Assembly: GCA_026713105.1 (NCBI GenBank)
Contig: JAPOPC010000017.1
Location: 1-58,623 of the forward strand
Source: Acidimicrobiaceae bacterium
Lineage (GTDB): Bacteria; Actinomycetota; Acidimicrobiia; Acidimicrobiales; Poriferisodalaceae
Reading direction: 5' to 3'
Length of the DNA: 58,623 nucleotides
The notes beneath the pieces were generated by a model. The model worked only from the letters and a program-made list of their open reading frames with translations. It was not told the origin of the DNA and searched no databases. Below are positions 33,836 to 43,336 of the stretch, in pieces; the stretch's first letter is position 1, and each line of letters opens with the position of its first letter. A program made the translations under genes and the position numbers.

Positions 33836-35440
33836 TTAGCCGCACTTCAGATGCGCTGATTCCCAGTTTTCAGATTCGGGTGCTTCGTTCCACATTTGGT
33901 CGGCAGCATCACCGCACGCCTCGATCAGTGCGTCTCTTCGCTTGAGATCCTCGTTGGCCCAGTCGGCGGTAAATTCTGTGTTGCGGGCTTCGAGCGCTTC
34001 CAGTTCGTCGGCGGCGCGCTTCCAGTCGTCGTAGTGGCGACACCACGACGGGCGACCTGACTCCTTCGACTTGCGCCCGGAGGAAGGCGCCCCGGCCGCG
34101 CCGGTCGGTCGAGGCTCGGGTGGGTCAGCCCAGTTGGGCGAGTGGCTGCCCTCGATCCAGTGGTCCCACTCGGATTCGTTCGGGAATCCGCTCGGGGGAG
34201 TCGGGCTGTCGTAGAACCACTGGTCGGTAGGCGGCCCTGCGGCGCCAATCGCGAACCAGTGGCCGGCGATGGTCTGGCGGGCCGCGTACCAGCTCTGCCC
34301 GTCCTCGCTGATGTGCATTTCGATGTTGTTCGGCCGTGGCAGGTCGTACGTGTCGGACAGGCTGTCGATGATGACCTCGAGGCCGGCGAAGTAGCGGTTG
34401 CCCTGCTTGGGGTAGTGCCCGAGGTGGCAGGTGTACAGCCAACGGAGCGCCTTCTGGGTCTCGGCGTGCTCGCGCTGATCGATCTGTCTGCCTGCCGAAT
34501 CGGTACCTGCGACGCCGGCGTTGTCGATGAGTCGCTGAGCCTTCACCGCCTGATCAGCACGATGGTCGCGGTCTCGGCGCAGTGCACGACTCGCCCATCT
34601 CCAGGTGGCACGGAATCCCTGATCGTTCGCGAGCCACGAGGCAGAGGGACGTACAGCGCGGACTGCGCGCAGCCGAAAGCCGCACCGAGAGAGCACCGCG
34701 AGCCGGTGCCTCCATGTCAGGCCAACAGCGGACTGGGAGCGCATGACCGAGAAAGTGGCGTCGTAGACCATGTAGAGCGCGAACAGCGCCATGAAGCCGA
34801 GCGCAACCGGCGCCAACCAGAAGGGCATGACCAGTTCGCGCCACCACAGAGCCCAGTCAGTGTCCTCCCGTTCGGCCACGAGCCGCGTGATCCCCCACGC
34901 AATGGCTGCCAAGCCCAAGAGCCACAAATAGCCGAACGCGAGCTTGCTTTCGCGGCGGTGCTCGGGACGCGACTCTCCCATGGCCCAGAGGAATGAGCAC
35001 GGCAGGGCGACGATCTGGGCTGGTATCTCCACGTACAGCGGGAACGAGGCGAAGCTCGCCACGAACTCGAAGACCACGATCATGGGCAGCAGCCGCTTGA
35101 GCGCACCCGTGATCGCACCTTCTTTCTCGACCGCTTCGACGCCGACGCCGAACAGTCCGAGGCCCGAAAGCAACAACCACAGCACAGCCGCCTTCGTCAG
35201 CTTCCAGTCCCACACGTCAATGGCGTCGGCGGCGTACAAGGCTGCGGACAACCAGCACAGGTAGACGACCGCTGGCACGAGGATCGCTTTGCTCGCGAGA
35301 GCCGACAGCAGTGCGCGCACCGAAGCCAGCAGGCCGCCGCCTGAACCGCCTCGCCGCGACAGCAAGACGGCGATCGCCGCCCAGAAGAGCAATGACGACA
35401 GCGCCCCAAGCTCTCGATTCGTGAGGAAGAAATCGGCCAA
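33836..35440 (-). CDS. Multi-spanning membrane protein with large cytosolic domain
   Basis: A 534-aa protein with about six hydrophobic segments in residues 10-235 (for example LGALSSLLFWAAIAVLL and KAAVLWLLLSGLGLFGVGV), followed by a hydrophilic domain of nearly 300 residues that includes an aromatic-rich part (DQWFYDSPTPPSGFP) and a coiled helical end. No known domain identified. In the island its 3' end is the boundary of an IS3 remnant, so the C-terminus may be original or altered. Possibly a membrane effector or sensor; unproven. Confidence 0.6.
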   Translation of the reverse strand: MADFFLTNRELGALSSLLFWAAIAVLLSRRGGSGGGLLASVRALLSALASKAILVPAVVYLCWLSAALYAADAIDVWDWKLTKAAVLWLLLSGLGLFGVGVEAVEKEGAITGALKRLLPMIVVFEFVASFASFPLYVEIPAQIVALPCSFLWAMGESRPEHRRESKLAFGYLWLLGLAAIAWGITRLVAEREDTDWALWWRELVMPFWLAPVALGFMALFALYMVYDATFSVMRSQSAVGLTWRHRLAVLSRCGFRLRAVRAVRPSASWLANDQGFRATWRWASRALRRDRDHRADQAVKAQRLIDNAGVAGTDSAGRQIDQREHAETQKALRWLYTCHLGHYPKQGNRYFAGLEVIIDSLSDTYDLPRPNNIEMHISEDGQSWYAARQTIAGHWFAIGAAGPPTDQWFYDSPTPPSGFPNESEWDHWIEGSHSPNWADPPEPRPTGAAGAPSSGRKSKESGRPSWCRHYDDWKRAADELEALEARNTEFTADWANEDLKRRDALIEACGDAADQMWNEAPESENWESAHLKCG

Positions 35441-35708
35441 GCAGGACGCCCAACTCGCTAGGCGAGGTCAACGGACAGCCACGTTACATCTCGGCTCGTC
35501 GGAGTCCCCGTCCGCAGGCTGTGGGATGCCCTAGACCGTGCTATCACTAGGCCGCAGCCGCCGAGTATGGACTTCGACCTGGCAGGCACATGGGGTCCGC
35601 TGCGCCCGGCCGCACTTGTCATGCGGCCTGAGCACGGCCAGCTACGCAAGTTGAAATGCGTCGCGTCGGAGAAGCGACCGACATGCTCATCGCGCTGCGG
35701 GCGGCGTC

Positions 35709-35846
35709 ATGACCGAAGATCCGAAGACGATCAAGGTGATGGCTGCGGCTGACAAGCAGATCGACATTGCAGATGGGGACTTCACGGTCACAGAGCAGTG
35801 GCTCGACAATGGAAACACCATCGAAATCATCTTCTGGTCGAGCTAA
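35709..35846 (+). CDS. Short hypothetical ORF, probably truncated by the adjacent element
   Basis: A 45-codon frame whose TAA stop lies inside the left terminal repeat of the MITE-like element at 35843. Its ATG overlaps the stop of an 18-codon frame (ATGA). The peptide has a beta-rich end (GNTIEIIFWSS). It may be the front part of a longer gene cut by the element. The rest of 35441-35842 shows nothing recognisable. Confidence 0.3.
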   Translation: MTEDPKTIKVMAAADKQIDIADGDFTVTEQWLDNGNTIEIIFWSS

Positions 35847-35990
35847 CTCGGATTATTCATGGGAGAGTCTGTCAGACCCCCCTGAACCTGCTGATGCGTA
35901 CATTGAACGCATGCATCGTCGGAGGTCAGAGGGGCTTTTCCGCGGACCCACACGGCGCCGCCCGTCACACTCGTGAATAATCAGGGCTAG
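35843..35990. mobile_element. 148-bp MITE-like element
   Basis: Imperfect 19-bp terminal inverted repeats (CTA, then GATTATTCA on the left; TGAATAATC, then TAG on the right; 15 of 19 positions paired) enclose 110 bp without coding capacity. The inner sequence has a further stem (ATGCGT...ACGCAT). Ends of this type recall IS1380-like elements, but that attribution is from memory. Confidence 0.5.
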
Positions 35991-36134
35991 CGGCCAGCCA
36001 GCGGGCGTGACCCACTGCCGTGTTCAGCGCGATTCGGTTTCGTCTCGCAACCAACAGCCTAAGTCGTTGAGTTGGAGGCTCTGTGGGCGCCGGTGGATCG
36101 AGGGCTACTGCGCAGTGATCGGTACCATTTCGGC

Positions 36135-36308
36135 ATGGATGCTCTTGAAGTGAGAGTCAGCTCAACGGTGTACGAACGTGCTCTCGGCGCGGGTCTCAGC
36201 GACTCCGAGGCGAGTTTGAAGGCCGCCGCAGCGGTGGAGGGTTGGCGCGCGCGGAGCGGAACCGACACGCGGACAGCGCAGAAGTTCGGCCAGGACTGGC
36301 GGTTCTAA
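36135..36308 (+). CDS. Small hypothetical protein, 57 aa
   Basis: A 57-aa polar, Ala/Arg-rich protein. The ATG at 36135 is preferred because TACCAT (TANNNT) at 36123-36128 ends 6 nt before it, which fits a leaderless actinobacterial promoter. No family recognised. Confidence 0.35.
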   Translation: MDALEVRVSSTVYERALGAGLSDSEASLKAAAAVEGWRARSGTDTRTAQKFGQDWRF

Positions 36309-36639
36309 CGCTCCTGCAAGTTGCGCTTGGCGCGGCGTTGGTGAGGCATGACGAGCGGCGGTTCGGCTTGGCGAGGTGTCGTACTCAGGTGCGTCTTGGC
36401 AACTCCCGGCGTGGCATCGCCCCTAACTGACTGCCCCCATGATCGGGCTGTGGTCACTTACCGACGTAGTCACCCAATTTGAATCCTGCGCGTTTCGAGT
36501 CTCGTCGAATCGCGTTCCGCCGGCTGCGCACGAAAGCTTGCAGACAGCCTGTGCGACCTGCGGATGCAGAAGTACATCGAAATACGCACATGCCTCGGCG
36601 GAGTTGGACCATTGCTTGCTTTCATCGAGTCGTCGCAAC

Positions 36640-36902
36640 ACAGTCGTGTCGAGCGCGTAGGCGACCTGCGGGGCGTCGGTGTGCTCGGTCATGGCATAGC
36701 CCCGTAACCGGCGGTTGCCCAAACCGGGCACTGCAGCCAAGTACAACCACTTTTCGCCATTGCGCATCTAGGCGACGTCCGATGACCGTGCCTGGTCCGG
36801 GCGCTTACAGCGAGCCAGCGTCTGACCAGACTGAACAGCTTCATAGTGCTGCGTGTTGGGATGGTGTTGCGCACGGGCCGCCGAGGGTCAAAGCCGGTGG
36901 AT
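36640..36902 (-). pseudogene. IS3-family transposase remnant, rve part (left of IS21)
   Basis: On the minus strand GEKWLYLAAVPGLGNRRLRG and YAMTEHTDAPQVAYAL are a decayed IS3 rve segment, preceded (toward 36902) by a frame-shifted MKLFSLVRRWLAVSA that fits the linker before that domain. It is the continuation of the fragment at 39447-40045, from which it is separated by the IS21 copy. The rest of 36309-36640 holds only decayed sequence. Confidence 0.6.
36897..36902. repeat. IS21 target-site duplication, left
   Basis: GTGGAT immediately outside the left TGTC end; identical to 39441-39446. Confidence 0.85.
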
Positions 36903-37095
36903 TGTCGGCGGCCATGAGATCCTGCCCGGTGGCGGCCATGTAGCTGCCCGCTGGCGGCCAATAGTTCTGCCCAGCGGCGGCCAGCAGTTTTGCCCGCGTT
37001 GAAGTCCGTTTACCGTCGGGGTCCACCTCGGCGGGGTGCTCCTCCTACTCGAATGGCCGGTCACGACGACTGTGGCCATCGAGCAGGAGGAGCCA

Positions 37096-38580
37096 GTGAA
37101 GTCTCGCGAGGAGATCATGAATTTGTTGGAAGCGTTCGACCTGTGTGGGTCGTTGCGTGGTGCTGGTGAGTTGGCTGGGGTGTCTCATCACACTGTGGCC
37201 CGTTATGTCGCTGAGCGCGACGCTGGCGAGTTGGCCGGCGGCGGGCCACGGCGCAGGAAGCGGATCATTGACCCGTTCTTGCCGAAGATCGAGGAGTGGG
37301 TCGAGCGGTCACACGCCAAGATCCGCGCCGATCGTTGCTATGTGAAGCTGAGAGCGTTGGGGTTCGAGGGTTCGGACCGCACGGTGCGCCGAGCGGTGGC
37401 GGAGGCCAAGAAGAGCTTCGCGGCAGGTCGGCGGCGGGTGTATCGGCCGTGGATCCCTGAGCCTGGGATGTGGGCGCAGTGGGACTGGGGCGCGGGTCCG
37501 GTGATTTCGGGGCGAAGGACGAATTTGTTTTGTGCGTGGCTGGCGTGGTCGAGGTTCCGGGTGGTGATCGCGACCTGGGATCGCACTGTGCCCACGGTGA
37601 TCGCTTGTGTGGACCGTGCCATGCGAGCCTTTGGCGGCGCGCCGACGTATTGGCTCACCGACAACGAGCGCACGGTCACGATCGACCATGTCGCCGGGAT
37701 CGCTGTGCGCCATCGCGAGATCGTCGCGGTCGGCGGCCACTACGGGATCACGGTGGCGACGTGTGTGCCGGCTGACCCGGAGTCCAAGGGCGGGTCAGAG
37801 GCAACGGTGCGGGTCGCCAAGGCCGATCTGGTGCCCACCGACGCCAATTTGCGCGGCGACTACGCCAGCTGGGCCGAGCTGACCGAGGCATGCGACGCGT
37901 GGATGGCCGAGATCAACGCACGTGCCCATCGGGTGACCCGGCGGCCGCCAGCCGAGATGCTCACTGAGGAACGGCACCGTCTGCACGCGCTGCCCGAAGC
38001 CCCCTATACGGCGGCGCTCGGTGAGACCCGCAAAGTCTCTTGGAGCTCCACGATCAGCTTCGGCGCGGTGACCTACTCGGTCCCGCACACACTCGCTGAT
38101 GAGACGGTGTGGGTGCGCGTCGACGGTGACCAGGTCGTAATCACCCACTGCGCGCCATCAGGCCCTGTCGAGGTCGCCCGCCACCAGCGTTCGATCCCGG
38201 GGCGTCCCATGATCGACGACGCCCACTACCCGCCGCGGCCCGCTGGGCCGCTCGGGCGGCGCCCGAAGGCGACGAGCGCGGCCGAGGCCGAGTTCCTCGC
38301 CATCGGAGACGGCGCCCGCACCTGGCTCGTTGAAGCCGCCGCTGCAGGCACGAGCCGCGTGAAGGTCAAGATGGCCCAGGCCGTCACCCTTGCCCGCCTC
38401 CACGGCACCGAGCGGCTCGACTGGGCGCTCGGCCACGCCGCGATGTTCGGCCGCTTCGCCGACGGCGACCTGGCCTCGATATTGGCCGCCAATCCGCCCG
38501 GAGCGCGCCGACGCGCCGATGACGTGCACTCGCTGCAGCCCGGCACCGCCGCCTGGGGCCGCCTCGGAGCCGACCAATGA
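37096..38580 (+). CDS. istA: IS21 transposase IstA
   Basis: DDE transposase of IS21, 494 aa. An N-terminal helix-turn-helix (GSLRGAGELAGVSHHTVARY) is followed by the integrase core with Asp in AQWDWGAG, Asp in WLTDNERT and Glu in PESKGGSEATV, and a C-terminal beta domain. The GTG at 37096 has AGGAGG just upstream. Full length, no frameshift. Confidence 0.95.
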   Translation: MKSREEIMNLLEAFDLCGSLRGAGELAGVSHHTVARYVAERDAGELAGGGPRRRKRIIDPFLPKIEEWVERSHAKIRADRCYVKLRALGFEGSDRTVRRAVAEAKKSFAAGRRRVYRPWIPEPGMWAQWDWGAGPVISGRRTNLFCAWLAWSRFRVVIATWDRTVPTVIACVDRAMRAFGGAPTYWLTDNERTVTIDHVAGIAVRHREIVAVGGHYGITVATCVPADPESKGGSEATVRVAKADLVPTDANLRGDYASWAELTEACDAWMAEINARAHRVTRRPPAEMLTEERHRLHALPEAPYTAALGETRKVSWSSTISFGAVTYSVPHTLADETVWVRVDGDQVVITHCAPSGPVEVARHQRSIPGRPMIDDAHYPPRPAGPLGRRPKATSAAEAEFLAIGDGARTWLVEAAAAGTSRVKVKMAQAVTLARLHGTERLDWALGHAAMFGRFADGDLASILAANPPGARRRADDVHSLQPGTAAWGRLGADQ

Positions 38581-39341
38581 GCCGAGCACCCATCGACGAG
38601 GTCGTCGACCTGCTGCGCTCTCTGCGCCTGCCCCACATGCGCGCTGCGGCACCGGACCTGCTGGCCACCGCCAAAGCACAACGCTGGGACCCGGCCGAAG
38701 CGATGCGGGCCCTGCTCGGCGAGGAGCTCGCCGGCCGTCAAGCGTCCTCTGTGCGGGCCCGGCGCAAAGCGGCCGGGTTCCCCACCGGCAAGACCTTCGA
38801 CGCCTGGGACGAGACCGTCAGCTCGATCCCCGCTCCCACCCAACGGGCACTGCGCACCCTGGAGTGGATCGACCGCCACGAGAACCTCGTCGTGTGCGGA
38901 CCATCAGGCACCGGCAAGACCCACTTCTGTGAAGCGCTCGGCCATGCCGCCGTCGACGCCGGCCACAAAATCACCTGGTTCAGCCTCGAGCACCTCGGAG
39001 CGCTCGTGCGCCGCCACGGCGCCGACGACACCGCGGCCAAAGCCATCAAACGCATCATGCGAGCCGACGTCATCATGATCGACGACATAGGCCTGCTCCC
39101 GGTCGCGACCGAGACCGCCGAGGCCCTCTACCGCGTTGTCGACGCCGCCTACGAGAAACGCTCCATCGCGTTGTCGAGCAATCTTCACCCCGCCGGCTTC
39201 GACGAATTGATGCCCAAGACCATCGCCAACGCCACCGTCGACCGGCTATTGCACCACGCCCACATCGTCATGACCGCCGGCGACAGCATCCGCCTCACCC
39301 AAGCCACCGCCGGAAAGGGGGTGACGCCACTGACCAACTGA
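38577..39341 (+). CDS. istB: IS21 transposition helper ATPase IstB
   Basis: AAA+ regulator of IS21 transposition, 254 aa, DnaC-like. Walker A GPSGTGKT is at 108-115 and Walker B in VIMIDDIGLLP; the sensor region LSSNLHPAGF follows. It overlaps istA by ATGA, the usual arrangement. Confidence 0.95.
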   Translation: MSRAPIDEVVDLLRSLRLPHMRAAAPDLLATAKAQRWDPAEAMRALLGEELAGRQASSVRARRKAAGFPTGKTFDAWDETVSSIPAPTQRALRTLEWIDRHENLVVCGPSGTGKTHFCEALGHAAVDAGHKITWFSLEHLGALVRRHGADDTAAKAIKRIMRADVIMIDDIGLLPVATETAEALYRVVDAAYEKRSIALSSNLHPAGFDELMPKTIANATVDRLLHHAHIVMTAGDSIRLTQATAGKGVTPLTN

Positions 39342-39440
39342 ACCCCGGGCAAATCTGTTGGCCACGAACGGGCAGTTCTGTTGGCCACCAGCGGGCAGTT
39401 CTGCTGTCCGCCACTGGGCAGATCCCACTGGCCATTGACA

Positions 39441-39446
39441 GTGGAT
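39441..39446. repeat. IS21 target-site duplication, right
   Basis: GTGGAT, identical to 36897-36902. Confidence 0.85.
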
Positions 39447-40045
39447 CTGGGCGTTCCTCTAAGCGTGGCGGCACGCTCTAGGTTCATCCGATGCTTCTCG
39501 GCGCACAACTCAGCTGTGATCCGCGGCGACTGTGGGTGCCCGCCGCGGGGCGGTATGGATCTGTCTGATCTTCTCGACCAGTGCCAGCTCTGTCACATCA
39601 CGGATCTTGGGCCCAAAGCGTGCCCGGATTGACAGTCTTAGAACGCTTGTCGGCCCACTTGGCCGCACCGCAGCACAACACGGTCGGGAGCTCTTTGGTC
39701 TTTCGAGCCAGCATCGATCGTCGGCGGACGACTGTGCTGAAGTTGCCGACCATGACGCTGTCGTCCGTCACTGGCGGTCACACACCCGTGCACAGCCAGG
39801 CGTTTTCACGCCGCAGCCTCGCCGTCGCGGCCCAATTGCCCTTTGCGGGCTCTTCGCGCTCGCAATGGCCGGCACGCGTCCGCGCAACCAGTTGCCCAAG
39901 TTCGACTCGCCGATCACTGATGAACGAGCTACCGATGCGATGCTGCGGACCGAGTCGAACACTAAGACGACAGCACCAGCCTCGCTTCCTTCGGGAACGA
40001 CTATCGCGATCGGCCCGGTCCTGTTCCTGCATTATCGACACACCA
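39447..40045 (-). pseudogene. IS3-family remnant, OrfA and start of OrfB (right of IS21)
   Basis: Read on the minus strand from about 40045: pieces of OrfA in two frames (LGNWLRGR, then ARLRRENAWL, the coiled helix at the end of IS3 OrfA), then pieces of the OrfB N-terminus (ELALVEKIRQIH and PRITAELCAEKHRM). Many frameshifts and stops. With 36640-36902 it formed one IS3 copy before IS21 entered at GTGGAT. No functional gene is left in this 600-bp stretch. Confidence 0.6.
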
Positions 40046-40084
40046 ATTTCTCAATCGACGTGACCGGGCAACGGGCCGGTGGGT

Positions 40085-43000
40085 TCAGGGTTGGGTCGAC
40101 TTTCCTCCGTGGACGGACGGTTCGGCGCACCATGCCTCTCGGATCGTGCTCAGCGACGCATGGATCGTGCCGGGCATTCCGAGAACCTGACACAGCACGA
40201 TGTCGTCGAGCATCTTGCGAGCGTCGTCGCGGTAGGCCTCATTGGCCGGCAGCAACTTCGTAGTCTTGTGTTTGTCAAGTTCTGCGGCGAGCGCAGTCAC
40301 TGTCGTGCCGGGCAGTACTCGGAGATTGAGTACCGGTATGTCTCCGATGGTGGTGATCGACAAATTGGCTCGGCCCTTTTGCTGGCGATTGGAGACCCAC
40401 CATCTGGCGATAAGGCCGGGAGTGGTGTTGAGCCAGAGGGCGATTGCTTTCTCGCATTCTTCGGGATTGGGAGCAAGATCTGGAGACGGTGCGGCAGACG
40501 GCCAGGCGCGGCCTCCAATCGCGGGCTGCGGAGTGAAACAGGCCCCAAGGGCCTGAGAGTTCACCCGGAAGTCACGGTTGATGTGAAGCCGAGTGGCACC
40601 GCAAATTGTGAGTCCCCTCGCTGTAGTCCAGCCGTTCCAGCGTTCACGCGCCTTGGCCTCCATGCCGGACCGCACCGTTCCCGCTGAATCCGGCAGCACT
40701 TCTATCGACTGTTCTTTGGTGTGGTCATGCTTCCACAAGACCGGGTACCCGGTGCGGCTGTGGTGACTCCTGCGCAACAGCGCGTTGATGTCGAAGGGTC
40801 CCCTGTGGGTGCCATCAGAATGAAGGCCGTTGATGTCCATGTGGTAGGCGCCGCGGCGGGCGAGCGACGACAGCGGTGCCATCGACACCGCGATGGCACC
40901 GAGGCGGGGCAGTCGCAACTGTCCCGCCTCTAGGCCGGCGGCGAAGCCAGCCACCTCGGCACCGATTACCCCGGTGGGGTGGCCGCGCACGCCCGGGCCG
41001 ATTGGCTGGAGTTGGGAACGACCAAACACGGTGGTGCCAACAGCCAGCGTCGCGTCGTCGTCGCCCTGTCCCGCAATCGCCTTGGCAAACTCAACTGCCG
41101 CGGCCGTCGACGCGGGGAGTTTGTCCAAGATCACATGCTCCGCCAATACGACTTGAGGCGACGACATGGCGTCCTCTTCGGACTCTTTCTTGGTGGCGAC
41201 AAGCACAACCTCGGCCATGCCCGTATCGGCAGAAAACGCCCGACTACGAGAGTTGCTCGATCTCGGCGTGGCAGCTTGGTTGGCTGTGTCTGAAAGCGCG
41301 TCCGGCGTCGCGGCATCGCTGCGTGCCGTGCTGCCTGTCTCCGCGATGCTCAGTACTTGGATTCGGTCGTAGCGGGTCGCGAGGAGTGCCCGCAGGTTTT
41401 CCCACTCCTTGCCTGCGATCGCCGAGGCGGGAAGGATGAGCGCCAGCACACCGCCGGGCCTGAGCTTGACGTGGGCAAGATCGGCGAAGATCGAGCCGAG
41501 CCCGACCTGGCCACTGTACGCAGCGGGCTGATGTCCGACATTTCTGGCGGCCTTCTTGAGCAGCTTCGCCATTTTGGCTTGCTCTTGGGAAGTGTTGCCA
41601 AGACCAGCGAATGCTGGCTGGGGAACTCCTACTCTGTCGCCTTCATGGCCGACAGACCTGGTGAACGGTGGGTTCATGATCACGACGTCGAGCGTCTCTT
41701 CGGGCACGTCGGCGGTGACGGTGGCAGTATCACCCTCGGGTGTGACGCCGATGGTGCCGTCGCCCCATAATGCGGGTTGAGTGTCGTCGTCGAGCAGGTC
41801 GATCGAGCCGAGACGTGTGCTCGTGCTGCCGTCAGGCTCCGGGGTGTCGCCATACGGCATCACCCACGTGCGGGTGTGTGTGTAGTCGATAGCGGGTTGC
41901 TCTCCAGACAGCCGTGCGGCTGTGAGATGTACAGCGGCGGCGAGGATGTCGCAGCCGACGAAGCTCTCTTCAAGAACCTGCCGGTGTATGCGAGCGTCGT
42001 CGCCGCCAGCAGTGCGGTGTCGCTAGGCGATCCTGCGGTAGACGGCCGTGAGCAGCGCTCCTGTGCCGCACGCCAGATCGCCAACCTGGACGTTTGCGGT
42101 TGCACTGGGATCGGCCCAATTGACGGCGAGCCGGCCAACGGCAAGCTCGGCTACGAGGGCAGCCGAGGAGGGGCGCGTGTAGAACGCAGCGAGGAACTTG
42201 CGGTCGCCGATGAGTTCCCCGAATAGCCGGCCCACCAAGCCTTGGGCGTTGGGAGTACTGGTGACCTTGTTGGCCAGTTCGTAGAGCCGCTTGAGCATTC
42301 GGTTGGCAGCGAATTGATTGTTCATTGCGGAGAGGAGGCGGCGGCCAATCCCGAAGATCGGCCAGTAGTCGAAGTCGAGAATGTCCCGCCAGACGCTCAG
42401 TACGCGGTATTGGCTGAAATCGTCGGAGCTGAGCATCCGCGCGGGTGACGGGATGTTTGAGTGGTGCTCCGAAATGTGGGTTTGAAACACTGCCGCGTTG
42501 AACATGATGGCGGCCGCCATGCGCCAAGTCTGCTCGCTGGCCTCCTGGTTCAGCAGAACAGGAAACTCGGTGGGTGCGAGCGGGTCTTCGACGACGTCGG
42601 CTGCGGCAGCAGCCAACACTCTGCGGACTTTCTCCGCGATGGCGCTGCTGTCGAGCGCGTCGTCGGTTACGCGGTCGATGAACGCCGCAAGGTCCCTGAC
42701 GTCACCGGTGATCCAGCCTGTCTCGGGGAACCTCTCCGGCGAACGACCTGGCAGCCATGTCACGTACCGGAATTGCTCTGAGTCGATAAGCGGTCCTACG
42801 TCGGTCTCGGCGCATGTGCTCAGGCTCAGCGGTGACAGCACTCCAATGATGGCCTCGACTGGTGTCCCCGACGCCCACGCGGCGCCGACATGGCTGCCGC
42901 ATTGCTGCTCCAGTGCTCTTTCACCGGCGCGTGTGTCGTACTTGTTCTCTACAAGCGCCCGCACCCTCCCGGGCGTGTCGATCACGATGTCGGGCTGCTT

Positions 43001-43114
43001 CGCGCCCACGAGGAGGCCCGTTTGCTGCGTATGCACTTGCGAGCGGGGGTGGCAACCGCCGATGGCCTTGCCCAACTCCGGGTTGATCGAAGGCTCGGTT
43101 CGGTGAGTTGCCAT
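40085..43114 (-). pseudogene. Type IIG-like restriction endonuclease/N6-adenine methylase, broken by one TAG
   Basis: One frame of 1010 codons interrupted only by TAG at codon 364 (plus-strand 42023-42025). Order of motifs: PD-(D/E)xK-like nuclease site in the N-terminus (Asp42 in PDIVID, Glu56 and Lys58 in VENKYD), SAM motif I DLACGTGALL from 346, catalytic NPPF at 481-484, then a target-recognition region. The TAG falls 6 codons after motif I. Flanking codons are in the same frame and look like normal coding sequence (FVGCDILAAAVHLTAARL follows), so a single substitution, for example of a TCG Ser codon, explains it. The start at 43114 has AAGGGA upstream. Two truncated products or readthrough are possible. 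Confidence 0.75.
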
Positions 43115-43273
43115 CGGTTTCCCTTCGGCGCTGCCGCCGACGCACGGTAACACTGCCGCTCCTTTCGCCCCTTGACGCTTTTGTTGAGATCTTCCGCGAG
43201 GCGATTCCCGCTGCGTGCTCATCAAGATCAGTGCGGGCGTAGCCACGTTCCACACCGACGTTCAAGATCCAGT

Positions 43274-43324
43274 CGACCCGGCCGGCATGGGTGCCTTCTG
43301 GGCGCAGAGTGGCATGTCGATTGA
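43274..43324 (+). repeat. Island direct repeat, right (ectopic midA 3' end)
   Basis: Fifty-one bases matching the midA 3' end (29056-29107) at 49 positions. They are not part of a gene here; identity begins and ends sharply. Defines the right boundary of the island. Confidence 0.85.
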
Positions 43325-43336
43325 GGGGATGATGCC

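Larger units (their letters stand above)
36903..39440 (+). mobile_element. Intact IS21-family insertion sequence (2538 bp)
   Basis: The element begins TGTC and ends GACA. Each end carries four roughly 22-bp repeats built on TGCCC and TGGCGGCCA, in inverted orientation between ends, as typical for IS21 transposase binding sites. It encodes IstA and IstB with an ATGA overlap and is flanked by a perfect 6-bp duplication, GTGGAT. All features needed for activity seem present, so this may be a recent insertion. Confidence 0.93.
29108..43324. mobile_element. Genomic island at the midA 3' end (14.2 kb)
   Basis: The DNA between the two copies of the midA 3' end has the marks of an integrated island: target-gene end duplication, several insertion elements and remnants, hypothetical genes in both directions, and a restriction-methylase gene. 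No integrase gene is visible, so the mobilising enzyme has been lost or acted in trans. The chromosomal genes on each side (nuo/midA; DUF4143 ATPase/acs) differ in style from the content. Confidence 0.7.

Noticed and set aside
35567..35752. 61-codon plus-strand frame
   Set aside because: No ribosome site or family likeness; it overlaps better-coupled short frames and ends in basic low-quality sequence.
39532..40263. 243-codon plus-strand frame
   Set aside because: The opposite strand shows decayed IS3 pieces here; the plus frame is a chance opening that also enters the methylase gene.
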